NCBI GenBank assembly: GCA_019410665.1
Contig: DXSD01000043.1
Location: 1-16,853 of the forward strand
From: Fusobacterium sp.
GTDB taxonomy: Bacteria > Fusobacteriota > Fusobacteriia > Fusobacteriales > Fusobacteriaceae
DNA length: 16,853 nucleotides
Direction: 5' to 3'
Made by a program: the position numbers and the translations under genes. Below the pieces are notes generated by a model, which saw only the letters and a list, made by a program, of their open reading frames with translations, had not been told where the DNA came from and did not search any database. Below, piece after piece: positions 1-6,209 of the stretch (within the stretch, counting starts at the first letter, position 1; each line of letters opens with the position of its first letter).

Positions 1-1518
1 TTTTAACATCATACACTCTTTCATACATAGTCTACACTCACATTGACGGCATCTACCAGCTTCATATTTTGCTTGTTCAGGAGTATATCCTAAAGATACC
101 TCTGCAAAGGATTTAATTCTTTCTTGAGGATTTAATTCAGGTATATCAACTCTTCTTTCAAAAACCTCTTCCCAATTAACTTCTCTTTTTAACTTTGTAT
201 CATAACTACTTGTGTCTTTTAAATCTCTTCCTTCTAGTAAGTCTTCATTAGCTAAAAATCTATTTAGTGATTCAGCAGCACGACGTCCTGTTGCCATAGC
301 TTGAATAACTATAGCTGATTCTCCACTAGCATCTCCAGCTATAAATATTTTAGGATTATCTTTACTTTGAAGGGTAAATTTATCACATTCAAATGTAGAG
401 TTTTTTCTTTGAGAAAGTATATTTTTAGCAAAATCTCCATCTACTGCTTGACCAATAGCAAAAATAACAGTATCAACTTCAATTTCTCTTAAAATTTTAT
501 CATCAAATTTAGGGGCAAAGTTTCCTTTTTCATCAAAAAGTGAGGTACATTTTACAGCTACAACTTTATTTAAGTTATTATTCTTATTTAAAATTACTTC
601 TTTAATTCCATATCCATGGAAAAAAGCTACTCCCTCTTCAAAAGCACCTTTTACTTCATGTTTTGAAGCTGTCATACTATCAAAAGAATCCTCTAAAGTA
701 ACAGAGAAAACCTCTTCTACTCCTTTTAATCTTCTAGCTACTCTAGCACAGTCCATGGCTACATCTCCACCACCAATTACTAAAACTCTTTTTCCAAGAG
801 TGACAGAATCCTTATCTAAAGCAACAGCTCTTAAAAAATCACTAGCATTTGTAATATCCTTAGAGATTATATCAGTTCCATTTCTTCCCTTATGTTTTCC
901 AACTGCAACAACAACTCCATCATATTTTTCAATAAGAGTTGAAAATTCAATATCTTTTCCAATTTCACAGTTCATTTGGAATTTTACACCTAGTTTTTCA
1001 AGGTAAGATATTTCCCAAGATAAGATATCTCTAGGTAATCTATATTCAGGGATACCAACTGCCATCATTCCACCTTTGACTGGAAGTTTTTCAAAAATAG
1101 TTACCTCATGTCCTTTTCTAATTGTATCAAGAGCAGCTTGTAATCCAGCTGGTCCAGCACCAATTATAGCTATTTTTTTCCCTGTAGATTTTTCTTTTGT
1201 CATATCCCAAAGATTTTCATTGTCATAGTTATCTGCTATATATCTTTTAAGTCCAGCAATTGACATAGGAGAGTGTATTTCAGCTATTTTACATTTTCCT
1301 TCACAAGGATGAGCACAGATACGCCCCAATGTTCCAGGTAAGAAAAGTTTTTCTCTAATTGTTAAAAGTGCCTCTACCCCTTTTCCCTCTCTAAGCAATC
1401 TAATATATTCCTTTACATCTGTATGCATAGGACAAGTTGCCACACAAGCTGGAGTTTCTTCTCCCATACATTCAGAAACAATTTTTTCCATATTAGCTAT
1501 TATCTCAGCCTTTAACAT
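1..1518 (-). CDS. FAD/Fe-S oxidoreductase, glutamate synthase beta-subunit-like (partial, C-terminus off left edge)
   Basis: My translation of the minus strand gives 506 uninterrupted codons from an ATG at 1518 to the window edge, with no stop. A strong GGAGG Shine-Dalgarno lies about 8 nt upstream. Seen: an N-terminal cysteine-rich module (C17, C25, C29, C68, C72, C76) as in the Fer4_20 domain of GltD and dihydropyrimidine dehydrogenase; an FAD-binding GAGPAG at residues 120-125; GIPEYRLPRD around 155-164; a second dinucleotide fold with GGGDVAMD (NAD(P)H); and a late GDA motif typical of the FAD site. Residues 490-502 carry a dense C-x2-C-x-C-x2-C-x3-C cluster right at the edge, so the protein probably continues into a further Fe-S module that plain GltD lacks. 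It starts 17 nt after the permease stop and is probably cotranscribed from the sigma-54 promoter at 2510-2525. The family moves electrons between NAD(P)H, flavin and Fe-S centres; the substrate is unknown. No gltB-type large subunit is visible in the window. Confidence 0.88.
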   Translation of the reverse strand, partial: MLKAEIIANMEKIVSECMGEETPACVATCPMHTDVKEYIRLLREGKGVEALLTIREKLFLPGTLGRICAHPCEGKCKIAEIHSPMSIAGLKRYIADNYDNENLWDMTKEKSTGKKIAIIGAGPAGLQAALDTIRKGHEVTIFEKLPVKGGMMAVGIPEYRLPRDILSWEISYLEKLGVKFQMNCEIGKDIEFSTLIEKYDGVVVAVGKHKGRNGTDIISKDITNASDFLRAVALDKDSVTLGKRVLVIGGGDVAMDCARVARRLKGVEEVFSVTLEDSFDSMTASKHEVKGAFEEGVAFFHGYGIKEVILNKNNNLNKVVAVKCTSLFDEKGNFAPKFDDKILREIEVDTVIFAIGQAVDGDFAKNILSQRKNSTFECDKFTLQSKDNPKIFIAGDASGESAIVIQAMATGRRAAESLNRFLANEDLLEGRDLKDTSSYDTKLKREVNWEEVFERRVDIPELNPQERIKSFAEVSLGYTPEQAKYEAGRCRQCECRLCMKECMMLK

Positions 1519-1535
1519 TTAAAATTCCTCCTTCA

Positions 1536-2456
1536 CTACTTACTTTTCTTAGGTTCAATTGCAAAAATAAAGACCCCTGCTACAATTACTAATCCCCAAA
1601 TAATAAGATGAAGATTTGCTGGAGCACCGAATAATACAATACTAAAAATAATTGTCCATAAGGCAGCTGTAGAGTTAAGAGCAGTTCCCATAGCAGCTCC
1701 AATTAAATCTACAGCTTTGTACCAACAAAGATAAGTGATAGCTCCTAATATAGCTATACCAGCAAATTTTAAGAAAACTCCAGTTTTAACAATCTCAAGA
1801 GCAGTATTTATCTCTCCAGAAAGAGGTAGAACAAGTAATCCATAGACAACCATAGAAACAAAATATCTTAAGCAAAGAAATTGTTGAGGAGCAGCTTGAA
1901 TATGATCCTCATCTTTTATATGTTTCATAGCAAACCCTATGATTACTCCTTCAGATGCCCATCCTAATACAGCTAAAAGAGCAAATAATATTCCTGTACC
2001 AAAAGTAGAAGGAATATCCCCAGTAGGTTTAAATCCTAACATAAATGATCCCAAAAGGCTGACAAAAATTCCAAGAGCAGCTCTCTTAGAAAGTTTTTCC
2101 TTAAGTAAAAAGTATGATAACAATGCTCCAATTCCTGGATATATAACTGAGATACTAGAAGCGTATGGAGCAGTTGCATATTTGATAGCTAATAGATAGG
2201 CACTCATACCCACAGGAGCTCCTACTAATGCAGCTACAGCAGCAGCCTTTCCCTTTTTTGTTTTTAAAAGTTGAAAACTTCCACATAGTTGCTTAGAAAA
2301 AACTAAAGTAAGTGCAATCCAAAGGAAAGCAAAACTATCGTGGAAAAATGCAGAAACCAGTGGAGCTATCCCTACTACACCCATTAAAGTAGAGTCAAGT
2401 CCCCAAGCTAAACCGACAGTGATTCCTAATAAAATACCCTTTGTCCTATTGTTCAT
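1536..2456 (-). CDS. DMT superfamily permease (EamA-type, about 10 TM)
   Basis: Encodes a 306-residue, very hydrophobic protein with about ten membrane segments arranged as two EamA-like halves. It opens with a short basic N-terminus (MNNRTKG), a first helix containing GLAWGLDS, and ends in a basic KKSK tail. The length and the paired repeats (the YPGIGALLSYFLLKEKLS region, then a second C-terminal copy containing TALNSTAALWTIIFSIVLFG) fit the drug/metabolite transporter superfamily, whose members mostly export or exchange small metabolites. I chose the ATG at 2456: an AAAGGAG lies 7 nt upstream of it, whereas the in-frame TTG at 2462 would sit almost on that ribosome site. It is first in a two-gene operon with the downstream oxidoreductase and is preceded by a sigma-54 promoter, so expression probably depends on the divergent activator. 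The substrate cannot be read from the sequence. Confidence 0.9.
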   Translation of the reverse strand: MNNRTKGILLGITVGLAWGLDSTLMGVVGIAPLVSAFFHDSFAFLWIALTLVFSKQLCGSFQLLKTKKGKAAAVAALVGAPVGMSAYLLAIKYATAPYASSISVIYPGIGALLSYFLLKEKLSKRAALGIFVSLLGSFMLGFKPTGDIPSTFGTGILFALLAVLGWASEGVIIGFAMKHIKDEDHIQAAPQQFLCLRYFVSMVVYGLLVLPLSGEINTALEIVKTGVFLKFAGIAILGAITYLCWYKAVDLIGAAMGTALNSTAALWTIIFSIVLFGAPANLHLIIWGLVIVAGVFIFAIEPKKSK

Positions 2457-2509
2457 TATCAAACTCCTTTTATATATAATATGTTTAATTAAAATCCATC
2501 AAAATTATT

Positions 2510-2525
2510 AGCAATTAATATGCCA
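2510..2525 (-). promoter_or_regulatory. sigma-54 (-24/-12) promoter for the permease/oxidoreductase operon
   Basis: Reading the minus strand, TGGCATA-TTAA-TTGCT matches the RpoN consensus TGGCACG-N4-TTGCW, with the invariant GG and GC separated by exactly 10 nt. The predicted start is near 2500, giving a leader of about 44 nt before the permease ATG. No convincing sigma-70 promoter lies in a usable position; an AT-rich TTGATG/TTATAT pair further down would start transcription on top of the ribosome site. The adjacent divergent gene encodes a GAFTGA-bearing sigma-54 activator, which makes the match far less likely to be chance. Confidence 0.8.
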
Positions 2526-2593
2526 AGAAAAAAATACATATAATCCTTGTAAAATAGGGATAAAATTTTTTAAAAAAATAATTGTGTAGAAAA

Positions 2594-2653
2594 TTGTCAT
2601 TTTTTGTTATATAATCTATGTAAAAAAAGTTACACTGTAATTAAAAATGACAA
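2594..2653. repeat. Inverted repeat pair and inner palindrome: candidate activator-binding (enhancer/operator) sites
   Basis: TTGTCATTTTT at 2594-2604 is the exact reverse complement of AAAAATGACAA at 2643-2653 (11-bp arms, 38-bp gap). Inside the gap lies a compact perfect palindrome, TTACA-C-TGTAA, at 2630-2640. The block lies about 83-142 bp upstream of the -12 element of the divergent sigma-54 promoter, the usual distance for enhancer sites bound by the Fis-type HTH of such activators. It also brackets the likely promoter and leader of the activator gene itself, which would permit autoregulation. The repeats are directly seen; the binding role is inferred. Confidence 0.45.
2610..2615 (+). 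promoter_or_regulatory. Candidate -10 box (TATAAT) of the sigma-54 activator gene
   Basis: A perfect TATAAT precedes the activator ATG by about 50 nt and would place the start near 2622. No good -35 hexamer sits at 16-18 bp; TTGTCA at 2594 is only 10 bp away and TTGTGT at 2582 is 22 bp away. The promoter call is therefore tentative. Confidence 0.35.
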
Positions 2654-2666
2654 TGGGAGAAATATT

Positions 2667-3977
2667 ATGGTTTCATGGGAGATTTTAGATAAGATAGATA
2701 TAGGGGTAGCTGTATATTTAGAAGATGGAAGTATAGATTATTTAAATGAGTATGGAGATAAGTATTTTAATAGGAGAAGTACTAATATATTTGAGATCTT
2801 TTCTGAACTGGATAGAGAAGAGATAAAAGAGGGAAGTTTCAAGATATTGAGTAAAACCTATAATGATATCTTTATGATGCTGTTTCCTCAAAAGGATAGA
2901 GATAGATACTTAGTGCTTTTTAAGGAGAAGGAGTTTTTTAAATCTTTTTCCAATAAAGAGGGAAAAAATTACAATGGAAATGAAGAGTATACTTTTGAAA
3001 ATGTAATTGGACAGAGTAAGGAGATTAAAAAGGTAATTGAAGAGTGTAAAAAACTTTCAGAGAGTAATAGTAATCTTTTAATTACTGGAGAGAGTGGAAC
3101 TGGGAAGGAGTTTTTTGCAAGAGCTATTCACAATAGTAGTTCAAGAAGAGATTATCCCTTTATTCCGGTAAACTGTGGAGCAATACCTAGAGATTTAATA
3201 GAGAGTGAACTTTTTGGTTATGAGGGTGGAGCTTTTACAGGGGCTAATAAACAGGGATATATAGGTAAGTTTGAATTAGCTAATGGGGGAACAATATTTT
3301 TAGATGAGATAGGGGAGATGCCACTTAATATGCAGGTATCTCTTTTAAGAGTACTTCAAGATAAATGTGTTACAAGGATAGGTTCTAAAAAATGTAATAG
3401 AGTAGATGTGAGAATTATAGCAGCTACTAATAAAGATTTAAAACAAGCTATCCAAGAGAATAGGTTTAGAAAGGATCTCTATTATAGATTAAATGCTTTT
3501 AATATTCAGTTGCCACCATTAAAAAATAGAATTGGGGATATACCCATATTCTTAGAATATCTTTTAAAGGAAAAGAGTAGAGAGTTAAATAAACCAATTC
3601 CTAAGATGTCAGAAAAATTATTTCAAAAGATAATTGCATACTGTTGGCCTGGAAATATAAGGGAGTTAGAAAACTTTGTGGAAAATTTTGTAGCCTTGGA
3701 TGGGATAAGTACCTATGATATAAATTTTGATGAGTGTCATTGTATGACTCATGATAACTTAGGAAATAGAATAAAATTTGAAAAAGATGAAAAGAATGTA
3801 ACAATTATAGAAAAAGATGAAGTACTTCCATTAGTGGAACTGGAGAAAAGAGAGATAATAAAAGCTTTGAGAGTATATGATGGGAATATGACTAAGATTG
3901 CTCTAGCCCTGGGAATAAGTAGAAATGCCCTCTACAATAAGATAAAAAGATATGAAATAGATACTAATATAGAGTGA
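2667..3977 (+). CDS. Sigma-54-dependent transcriptional activator (PAS-like - AAA+ - Fis HTH)
   Basis: A 436-residue bacterial enhancer-binding protein. Residues 1-95 resemble a small PAS-like sensor domain (WEILDKIDIGVAVY, then an acidic variable part) and show no receiver-domain pattern, so it is probably ligand- or redox-responsive rather than a two-component regulator. The AAA+ domain runs from about 110 to 345: Walker A GESGTGKE (141-148), the sigma-54 contact loop GAFTGA (188-193), Walker B GTIFLDE (208-214), and WPGNIREL (327-334). A C-terminal Fis-type helix-turn-helix spans about 393-431. I chose the ATG at 2667 with GGGAG 7 nt upstream; the reading frame stays open 63 nt further up to a TTG, but that overlaps the likely promoter. 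It is divergent from the permease operon, whose -24/-12 promoter is the obvious target. GAFTGA is intact, so a genuine sigma-54 role is likely. The sensed signal is unknown. Confidence 0.92.
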   Translation: MVSWEILDKIDIGVAVYLEDGSIDYLNEYGDKYFNRRSTNIFEIFSELDREEIKEGSFKILSKTYNDIFMMLFPQKDRDRYLVLFKEKEFFKSFSNKEGKNYNGNEEYTFENVIGQSKEIKKVIEECKKLSESNSNLLITGESGTGKEFFARAIHNSSSRRDYPFIPVNCGAIPRDLIESELFGYEGGAFTGANKQGYIGKFELANGGTIFLDEIGEMPLNMQVSLLRVLQDKCVTRIGSKKCNRVDVRIIAATNKDLKQAIQENRFRKDLYYRLNAFNIQLPPLKNRIGDIPIFLEYLLKEKSRELNKPIPKMSEKLFQKIIAYCWPGNIRELENFVENFVALDGISTYDINFDECHCMTHDNLGNRIKFEKDEKNVTIIEKDEVLPLVELEKREIIKALRVYDGNMTKIALALGISRNALYNKIKRYEIDTNIE

Positions 3978-4008
3978 ATTTGAATAAAATAATTAAAAAC
4001 ATCAAAAA

Positions 4009-4052
4009 CAAGAATATTAGATGATATTTTAAAATATTATCTAATATTCTTG
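4009..4052. terminator. 44-nt near-perfect palindrome, possible terminator of the activator gene
   Basis: The two 22-nt halves (4009-4030 and 4031-4052) are reverse complements except for one G/T position (4023/4038), so the RNA could form a very long AT-rich hairpin. The outer 14-bp arms begin CAAGAATATTAGAT. No clean U tract follows in either direction, so intrinsic termination is plausible but not certain. It separates the activator gene from the tRNA promoter. Confidence 0.5.
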
Positions 4053-4073
4053 AATAATTTATTATAAATAAAT

Positions 4074-4102
4074 TTGATTTATTGTGTAAAATGAGGTATT
4101 AT
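4074..4102 (+). promoter_or_regulatory. tRNA cluster promoter
   Basis: TTGATT at 4074-4079 and TATTAT at 4097-4102 are separated by 17 bp. The predicted start near 4109 is about 15 nt upstream of tRNA-Val. Confidence 0.7.
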
Positions 4103-4123
4103 ATCTAAGCACGGTAAAGAAAT

Positions 4124-4199
4124 GGTCTCATAGCTCAGTTGGGAGAGCACCTGCCTTACAAGCAGGGGGTCACAGGTTCAAGTCCTGTTGAGACCACCA
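4124..4199 (+). tRNA. tRNA-Val (UAC)
   Basis: A complete 76-nt cloverleaf. The acceptor arms GGTCTCA/TGAGACC, D arm GCTC/GAGC, anticodon stem CCTGC/GCAGG with loop CTTACAA (anticodon TAC), and T arm ACAGG/CCTGT with TTCAAGT all pair. The CCA end is encoded. First gene of a four-tRNA cluster. Confidence 0.98.
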
Positions 4200-4204
4200 T
4201 TATT

Positions 4205-4281
4205 GGGGGTGTAGCTCAGTTGGTTAGAGCGCATGCCTGTCACGCATGAGGTCGCGAGTTCGACCCTCGTCACTCCCGCCA
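4205..4281 (+). tRNA. tRNA-Asp (GUC)
   Basis: A complete 77-nt cloverleaf. The acceptor GGGGGTG/CACTCCC pairs with one G-U, the anticodon stem is CATGC/GCATG with loop CTGTCAC (anticodon GTC), and the T arm is GCGAG/CTCGT with one G-U. The CCA end is encoded. It lies 5 nt after tRNA-Val. Confidence 0.98.
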
Positions 4282-4289
4282 TTATTCTT

Positions 4290-4365
4290 GCCCAGATAGC
4301 TCAGTCGGTAGAGCAGGGGACTGAAAATCCCCGTGTCGGTGGTTCGATTCCGCCTTTGGGCACCA
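4290..4365 (+). tRNA. tRNA-Phe (GAA)
   Basis: A complete 76-nt cloverleaf with acceptor GCCCAGA/TTTGGGC, anticodon stem GGGGA/TCCCC with loop CTGAAAA (anticodon GAA), T arm GGTGG/CCGCC, and encoded CCA. It lies 8 nt after tRNA-Asp. Confidence 0.98.
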
Positions 4366-4384
4366 CTGACTAACAATTAAATAT

Positions 4385-4459
4385 GGCGACGTCGCCAAGC
4401 GGTAAGGCAGAGGTCTGCAAAATCTCCATTCACCAGTTCAAATCTGGTCGTCGCCTCCA
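4385..4459 (+). tRNA. tRNA-Cys (GCA)
   Basis: A complete 75-nt cloverleaf with acceptor GGCGACG/CGTCGCC, a short 3-bp D stem GCC/GGC, anticodon stem GAGGT/ATCTC (one G-U) with loop CTGCAAA (anticodon GCA), T arm ACCAG/CTGGT, and encoded CCA. Last of the cluster, followed directly by a terminator. Confidence 0.98.
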
Positions 4460-4468
4460 TATGTGATT

Positions 4469-4493
4469 AACAACTCAAAAGGGTTGTTTTTTT
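4469..4493 (+). terminator. Rho-independent terminator of the tRNA cluster
   Basis: AACAACTC (4469-4476), loop AAAA, GGGTTGTT (4481-4488), an 8-bp stem with one T-G pair, running into an unbroken T tract to 4493. Confidence 0.88.
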
Positions 4494-4522
4494 CATTTTC
4501 GGTAATAAGAGATAAAAATATA

Positions 4523-4551
4523 TTGAAATAAATATAGATATATGGTATATT
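4523..4551 (+). promoter_or_regulatory. Promoter of the thiamine operon
   Basis: TTGAAA at 4523-4528, a 17-bp spacer, and TATATT at 4546-4551 with an extended TG-N motif (TGG just before the -10). The start near 4558 is about 18 nt before the riboswitch aptamer. Confidence 0.75.
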
Positions 4552-4575
4552 TCAAAATAACAGAATAAATAAAAA

Positions 4576-4650
4576 GCTACTAGGGGTGCTGTATAGGCTG
4601 AGAAATACCCTTGGAACCTGTTCTAGATAATACTAGCGTAGGGAAGTGGC
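4576..4650 (+). promoter_or_regulatory. TPP riboswitch aptamer (THI element)
   Basis: Carries the conserved THI-box elements in order: GGGGTGC, CTGAGA (4598-4603), ACCC (4607-4610), GAACCTG (4614-4620), then GATAATACTAGCGTAGGGA. The closing P1 helix GCTACT (4576-4581) pairs with AGTGGC (4645-4650). It binds thiamine pyrophosphate and sits directly in front of thiD, as expected for feedback control of thiamine genes. The 3' strand of P1 is also part of a possible antiterminator (see the next entry). Confidence 0.97.
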
Positions 4651-4666
4651 AAGTGTTTTAGTATAC

Positions 4667-4700
4667 AAGCCATTTCTTTGATTTAAAGAGGTGGCTTTTT
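4667..4700 (+). terminator. Riboswitch expression-platform terminator
   Basis: A 13-bp stem, AAGCCATTTCTTT (4667-4679) with AAAGAGGTGGCTT (4685-4697), closes a 5-nt loop and is followed by a T run. Positions 4669-4675 (GCCATTT) can instead pair with AAGTGGC (4644-4650), the 3' side of the aptamer P1. The two pairings exclude each other: with TPP bound, P1 holds 4645-4650 and the terminator forms; without TPP the antiterminator can form and thiD is transcribed. The mechanism is inferred from the visible complementarity. Confidence 0.85.
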
Positions 4701-4752
4701 ATTTTCGTTCTGTAAACTATATATAAAAATGGATTTAGGAGGAAAATAAAAA

Positions 4753-5559
4753 ATGAAAAAAGTTTTAACGATTGCAGGATCAGATAGTTGTGGAGGAGCT
4801 GGAATTCAAGCGGATCTGAAAGCAATGAGTGCTCTAGGAGTTTATGGGATGAGTGTTATTACAGCAGTTACAGCCCAAAATACTATGGGAGTTTTTGGAG
4901 TGGAGAATATCTCAAAGGAGATAGTTAAAAAACAGATTGAAGTTATTTTTGAGGATATAGAGGTAGATGCAGTAAAAATAGGAATGTTATCAAGTAGTGA
5001 ACTAATAAAGGTTATTCAAGAAACTTTGACAAAATATTCAGCAAAAAATATTGTGATAGATCCTGTTATGGTTTCAAAAAGTAAATATAAACTATTACAG
5101 GATGAAGCTATAGAAAGCTTAAAAAGTTTTTTAAAAATTGGAACTCTTGTAACACCTAATATTCCTGAAGCTGAAATTCTAAGTGGAATTGAGATAAAAG
5201 ATGAAGAGGATATGATTAAAGTTGCTAGAAAAATTAAAGAGTTTGGAGTAAAAAATGTATTGATAAAAGGTGGGCATAGAGAGGATAATTGTACAGATAT
5301 TTTGTTGTTGGAAAATGGAGAGGTTGTTAAATTTTATGGAGAAAGAATAGATAGTATAAATACTCATGGAACAGGGTGTACTCTTTCATCAGCTATAGCT
5401 TCTCTTTTAGGAAAAGGATATTCAATAGAAGAGGCAGTTAAACTTGCCAAAGAATATATCACTTTAGCAATAAAAAATTCTTTTGGAATTGGAAAAGGGG
5501 TTGGACCAGTAGGTCATTTTGTTGAACTGTATAAAAAAGCTGGTGTTGACTATGAATAA
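4753..5559 (+). CDS. thiD: Hydroxymethylpyrimidine/phosphomethylpyrimidine kinase
   Basis: Phosphorylates the thiamine pyrimidine HMP, then HMP-P, to HMP-PP in the cytoplasm using ATP. The 268 residues match the usual ThiD length. Visible family marks are the N-terminal AGSDSCGGAGIQADLKAM substrate loop, the AVTAQNT strand, KIGML, VIDPVMVSKS, TPNIPEAEIL, and the ribokinase-fold anion-hole motif GTGC (about residues 206-209). AGGAGG lies just upstream of the ATG. It is first in a TPP-riboswitch-controlled operon, and its last 8 nt overlap thiE, so the two are probably translationally coupled. The ribokinase superfamily includes pyridoxal kinases, but the riboswitch and neighbours settle this as ThiD. 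Confidence 0.96.
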   Translation: MKKVLTIAGSDSCGGAGIQADLKAMSALGVYGMSVITAVTAQNTMGVFGVENISKEIVKKQIEVIFEDIEVDAVKIGMLSSSELIKVIQETLTKYSAKNIVIDPVMVSKSKYKLLQDEAIESLKSFLKIGTLVTPNIPEAEILSGIEIKDEEDMIKVARKIKEFGVKNVLIKGGHREDNCTDILLLENGEVVKFYGERIDSINTHGTGCTLSSAIASLLGKGYSIEEAVKLAKEYITLAIKNSFGIGKGVGPVGHFVELYKKAGVDYE

Positions 5560-6193
5560 AAAAAATATAGACTACTCTCTTTATCTGGTTACAGATAGAG
5601 AAATTCTAAAGGGAAGAGATATTTTAGAAGCGATTGAAGAGAGTATATTAGGTGGGACTACTGTTGTACAGTTAAGAGAAAAAAATATTTTAAAAGATGA
5701 TTTTTTAGAGCTTGCTAAAGCTGTAAAAAAAGTGACAGATAAATATGGTATACCTTTGATTATTAATGATAATATAGAAATAGCAAAGGCTGTAGATGCT
5801 GATGGGGTTCATTTGGGACAAAGTGATGAAGAACTTACAAAAGCAAGAGAGATTTTAGGAGAAAAGAAAATAATTGGAATATCAGTTGGAAATGTAGAAG
5901 AAGCTAAATTAGCAGAGGAAAATGGAGCTGATTATCTAGGGATAGGAGCAGTATTTTATACAGATAGCAAGAAAGATATAAATGAACCTATGGGAATTGA
6001 GGGATTAAAAAAAATAGTTGAAAGTGTAAGTATTCCTAATGTAGCAATAGGTGGAATACATCTCTCTAATGTGAAAGAGGTTATGGAAACAGGAACAGAT
6101 GGAGTAGCTGTTATATCAGAGATTTTGGGAAAGGATAATATAAGGGAAGCGACAATAAACTTAAAGAATGTATTGAAGGAATTTTTTAGATAA
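5552..6193 (+). CDS. thiE: Thiamine-phosphate synthase
   Basis: Joins HMP-PP and hydroxyethylthiazole phosphate to thiamine monophosphate, releasing pyrophosphate. The 213-residue TIM barrel is of normal length. Motifs: YLVTDRE (about 11-17), VVQLREKN (38-45, pyrophosphate binding), IINDNIEIA (70-78), VHLGQSDE (86-93), GIGAVFYTDSKKD (the usual phosphate-loop region), and the late AIGGI phosphate-binding strand. I chose the ATG at 5552, which overlaps the thiD stop region by 8 nt; the frame is open further upstream inside thiD, but starting there would add 11 residues with no family counterpart. The Shine-Dalgarno (GGTG) is weak, consistent with coupling to thiD. Confidence 0.95.
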   Translation: MNKKNIDYSLYLVTDREILKGRDILEAIEESILGGTTVVQLREKNILKDDFLELAKAVKKVTDKYGIPLIINDNIEIAKAVDADGVHLGQSDEELTKAREILGEKKIIGISVGNVEEAKLAEENGADYLGIGAVFYTDSKKDINEPMGIEGLKKIVESVSIPNVAIGGIHLSNVKEVMETGTDGVAVISEILGKDNIREATINLKNVLKEFFR

Positions 6194-6209
6194 GAGGGAG
6201 AGAAATATT

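Noticed and set aside
755..1006. An 83-codon plus-strand frame within the oxidoreductase gene
   Set aside because: It lies wholly antisense to the clear FAD/Fe-S oxidoreductase frame, with no ribosome site or domain-like content.
2604..2666. N-terminal extension of the sigma-54 activator from an upstream TTG
   Set aside because: The extension overlaps the TATAAT box and the palindrome and lacks a ribosome site; the ATG at 2667 has GGGAG at good spacing and begins the conserved sensor domain.
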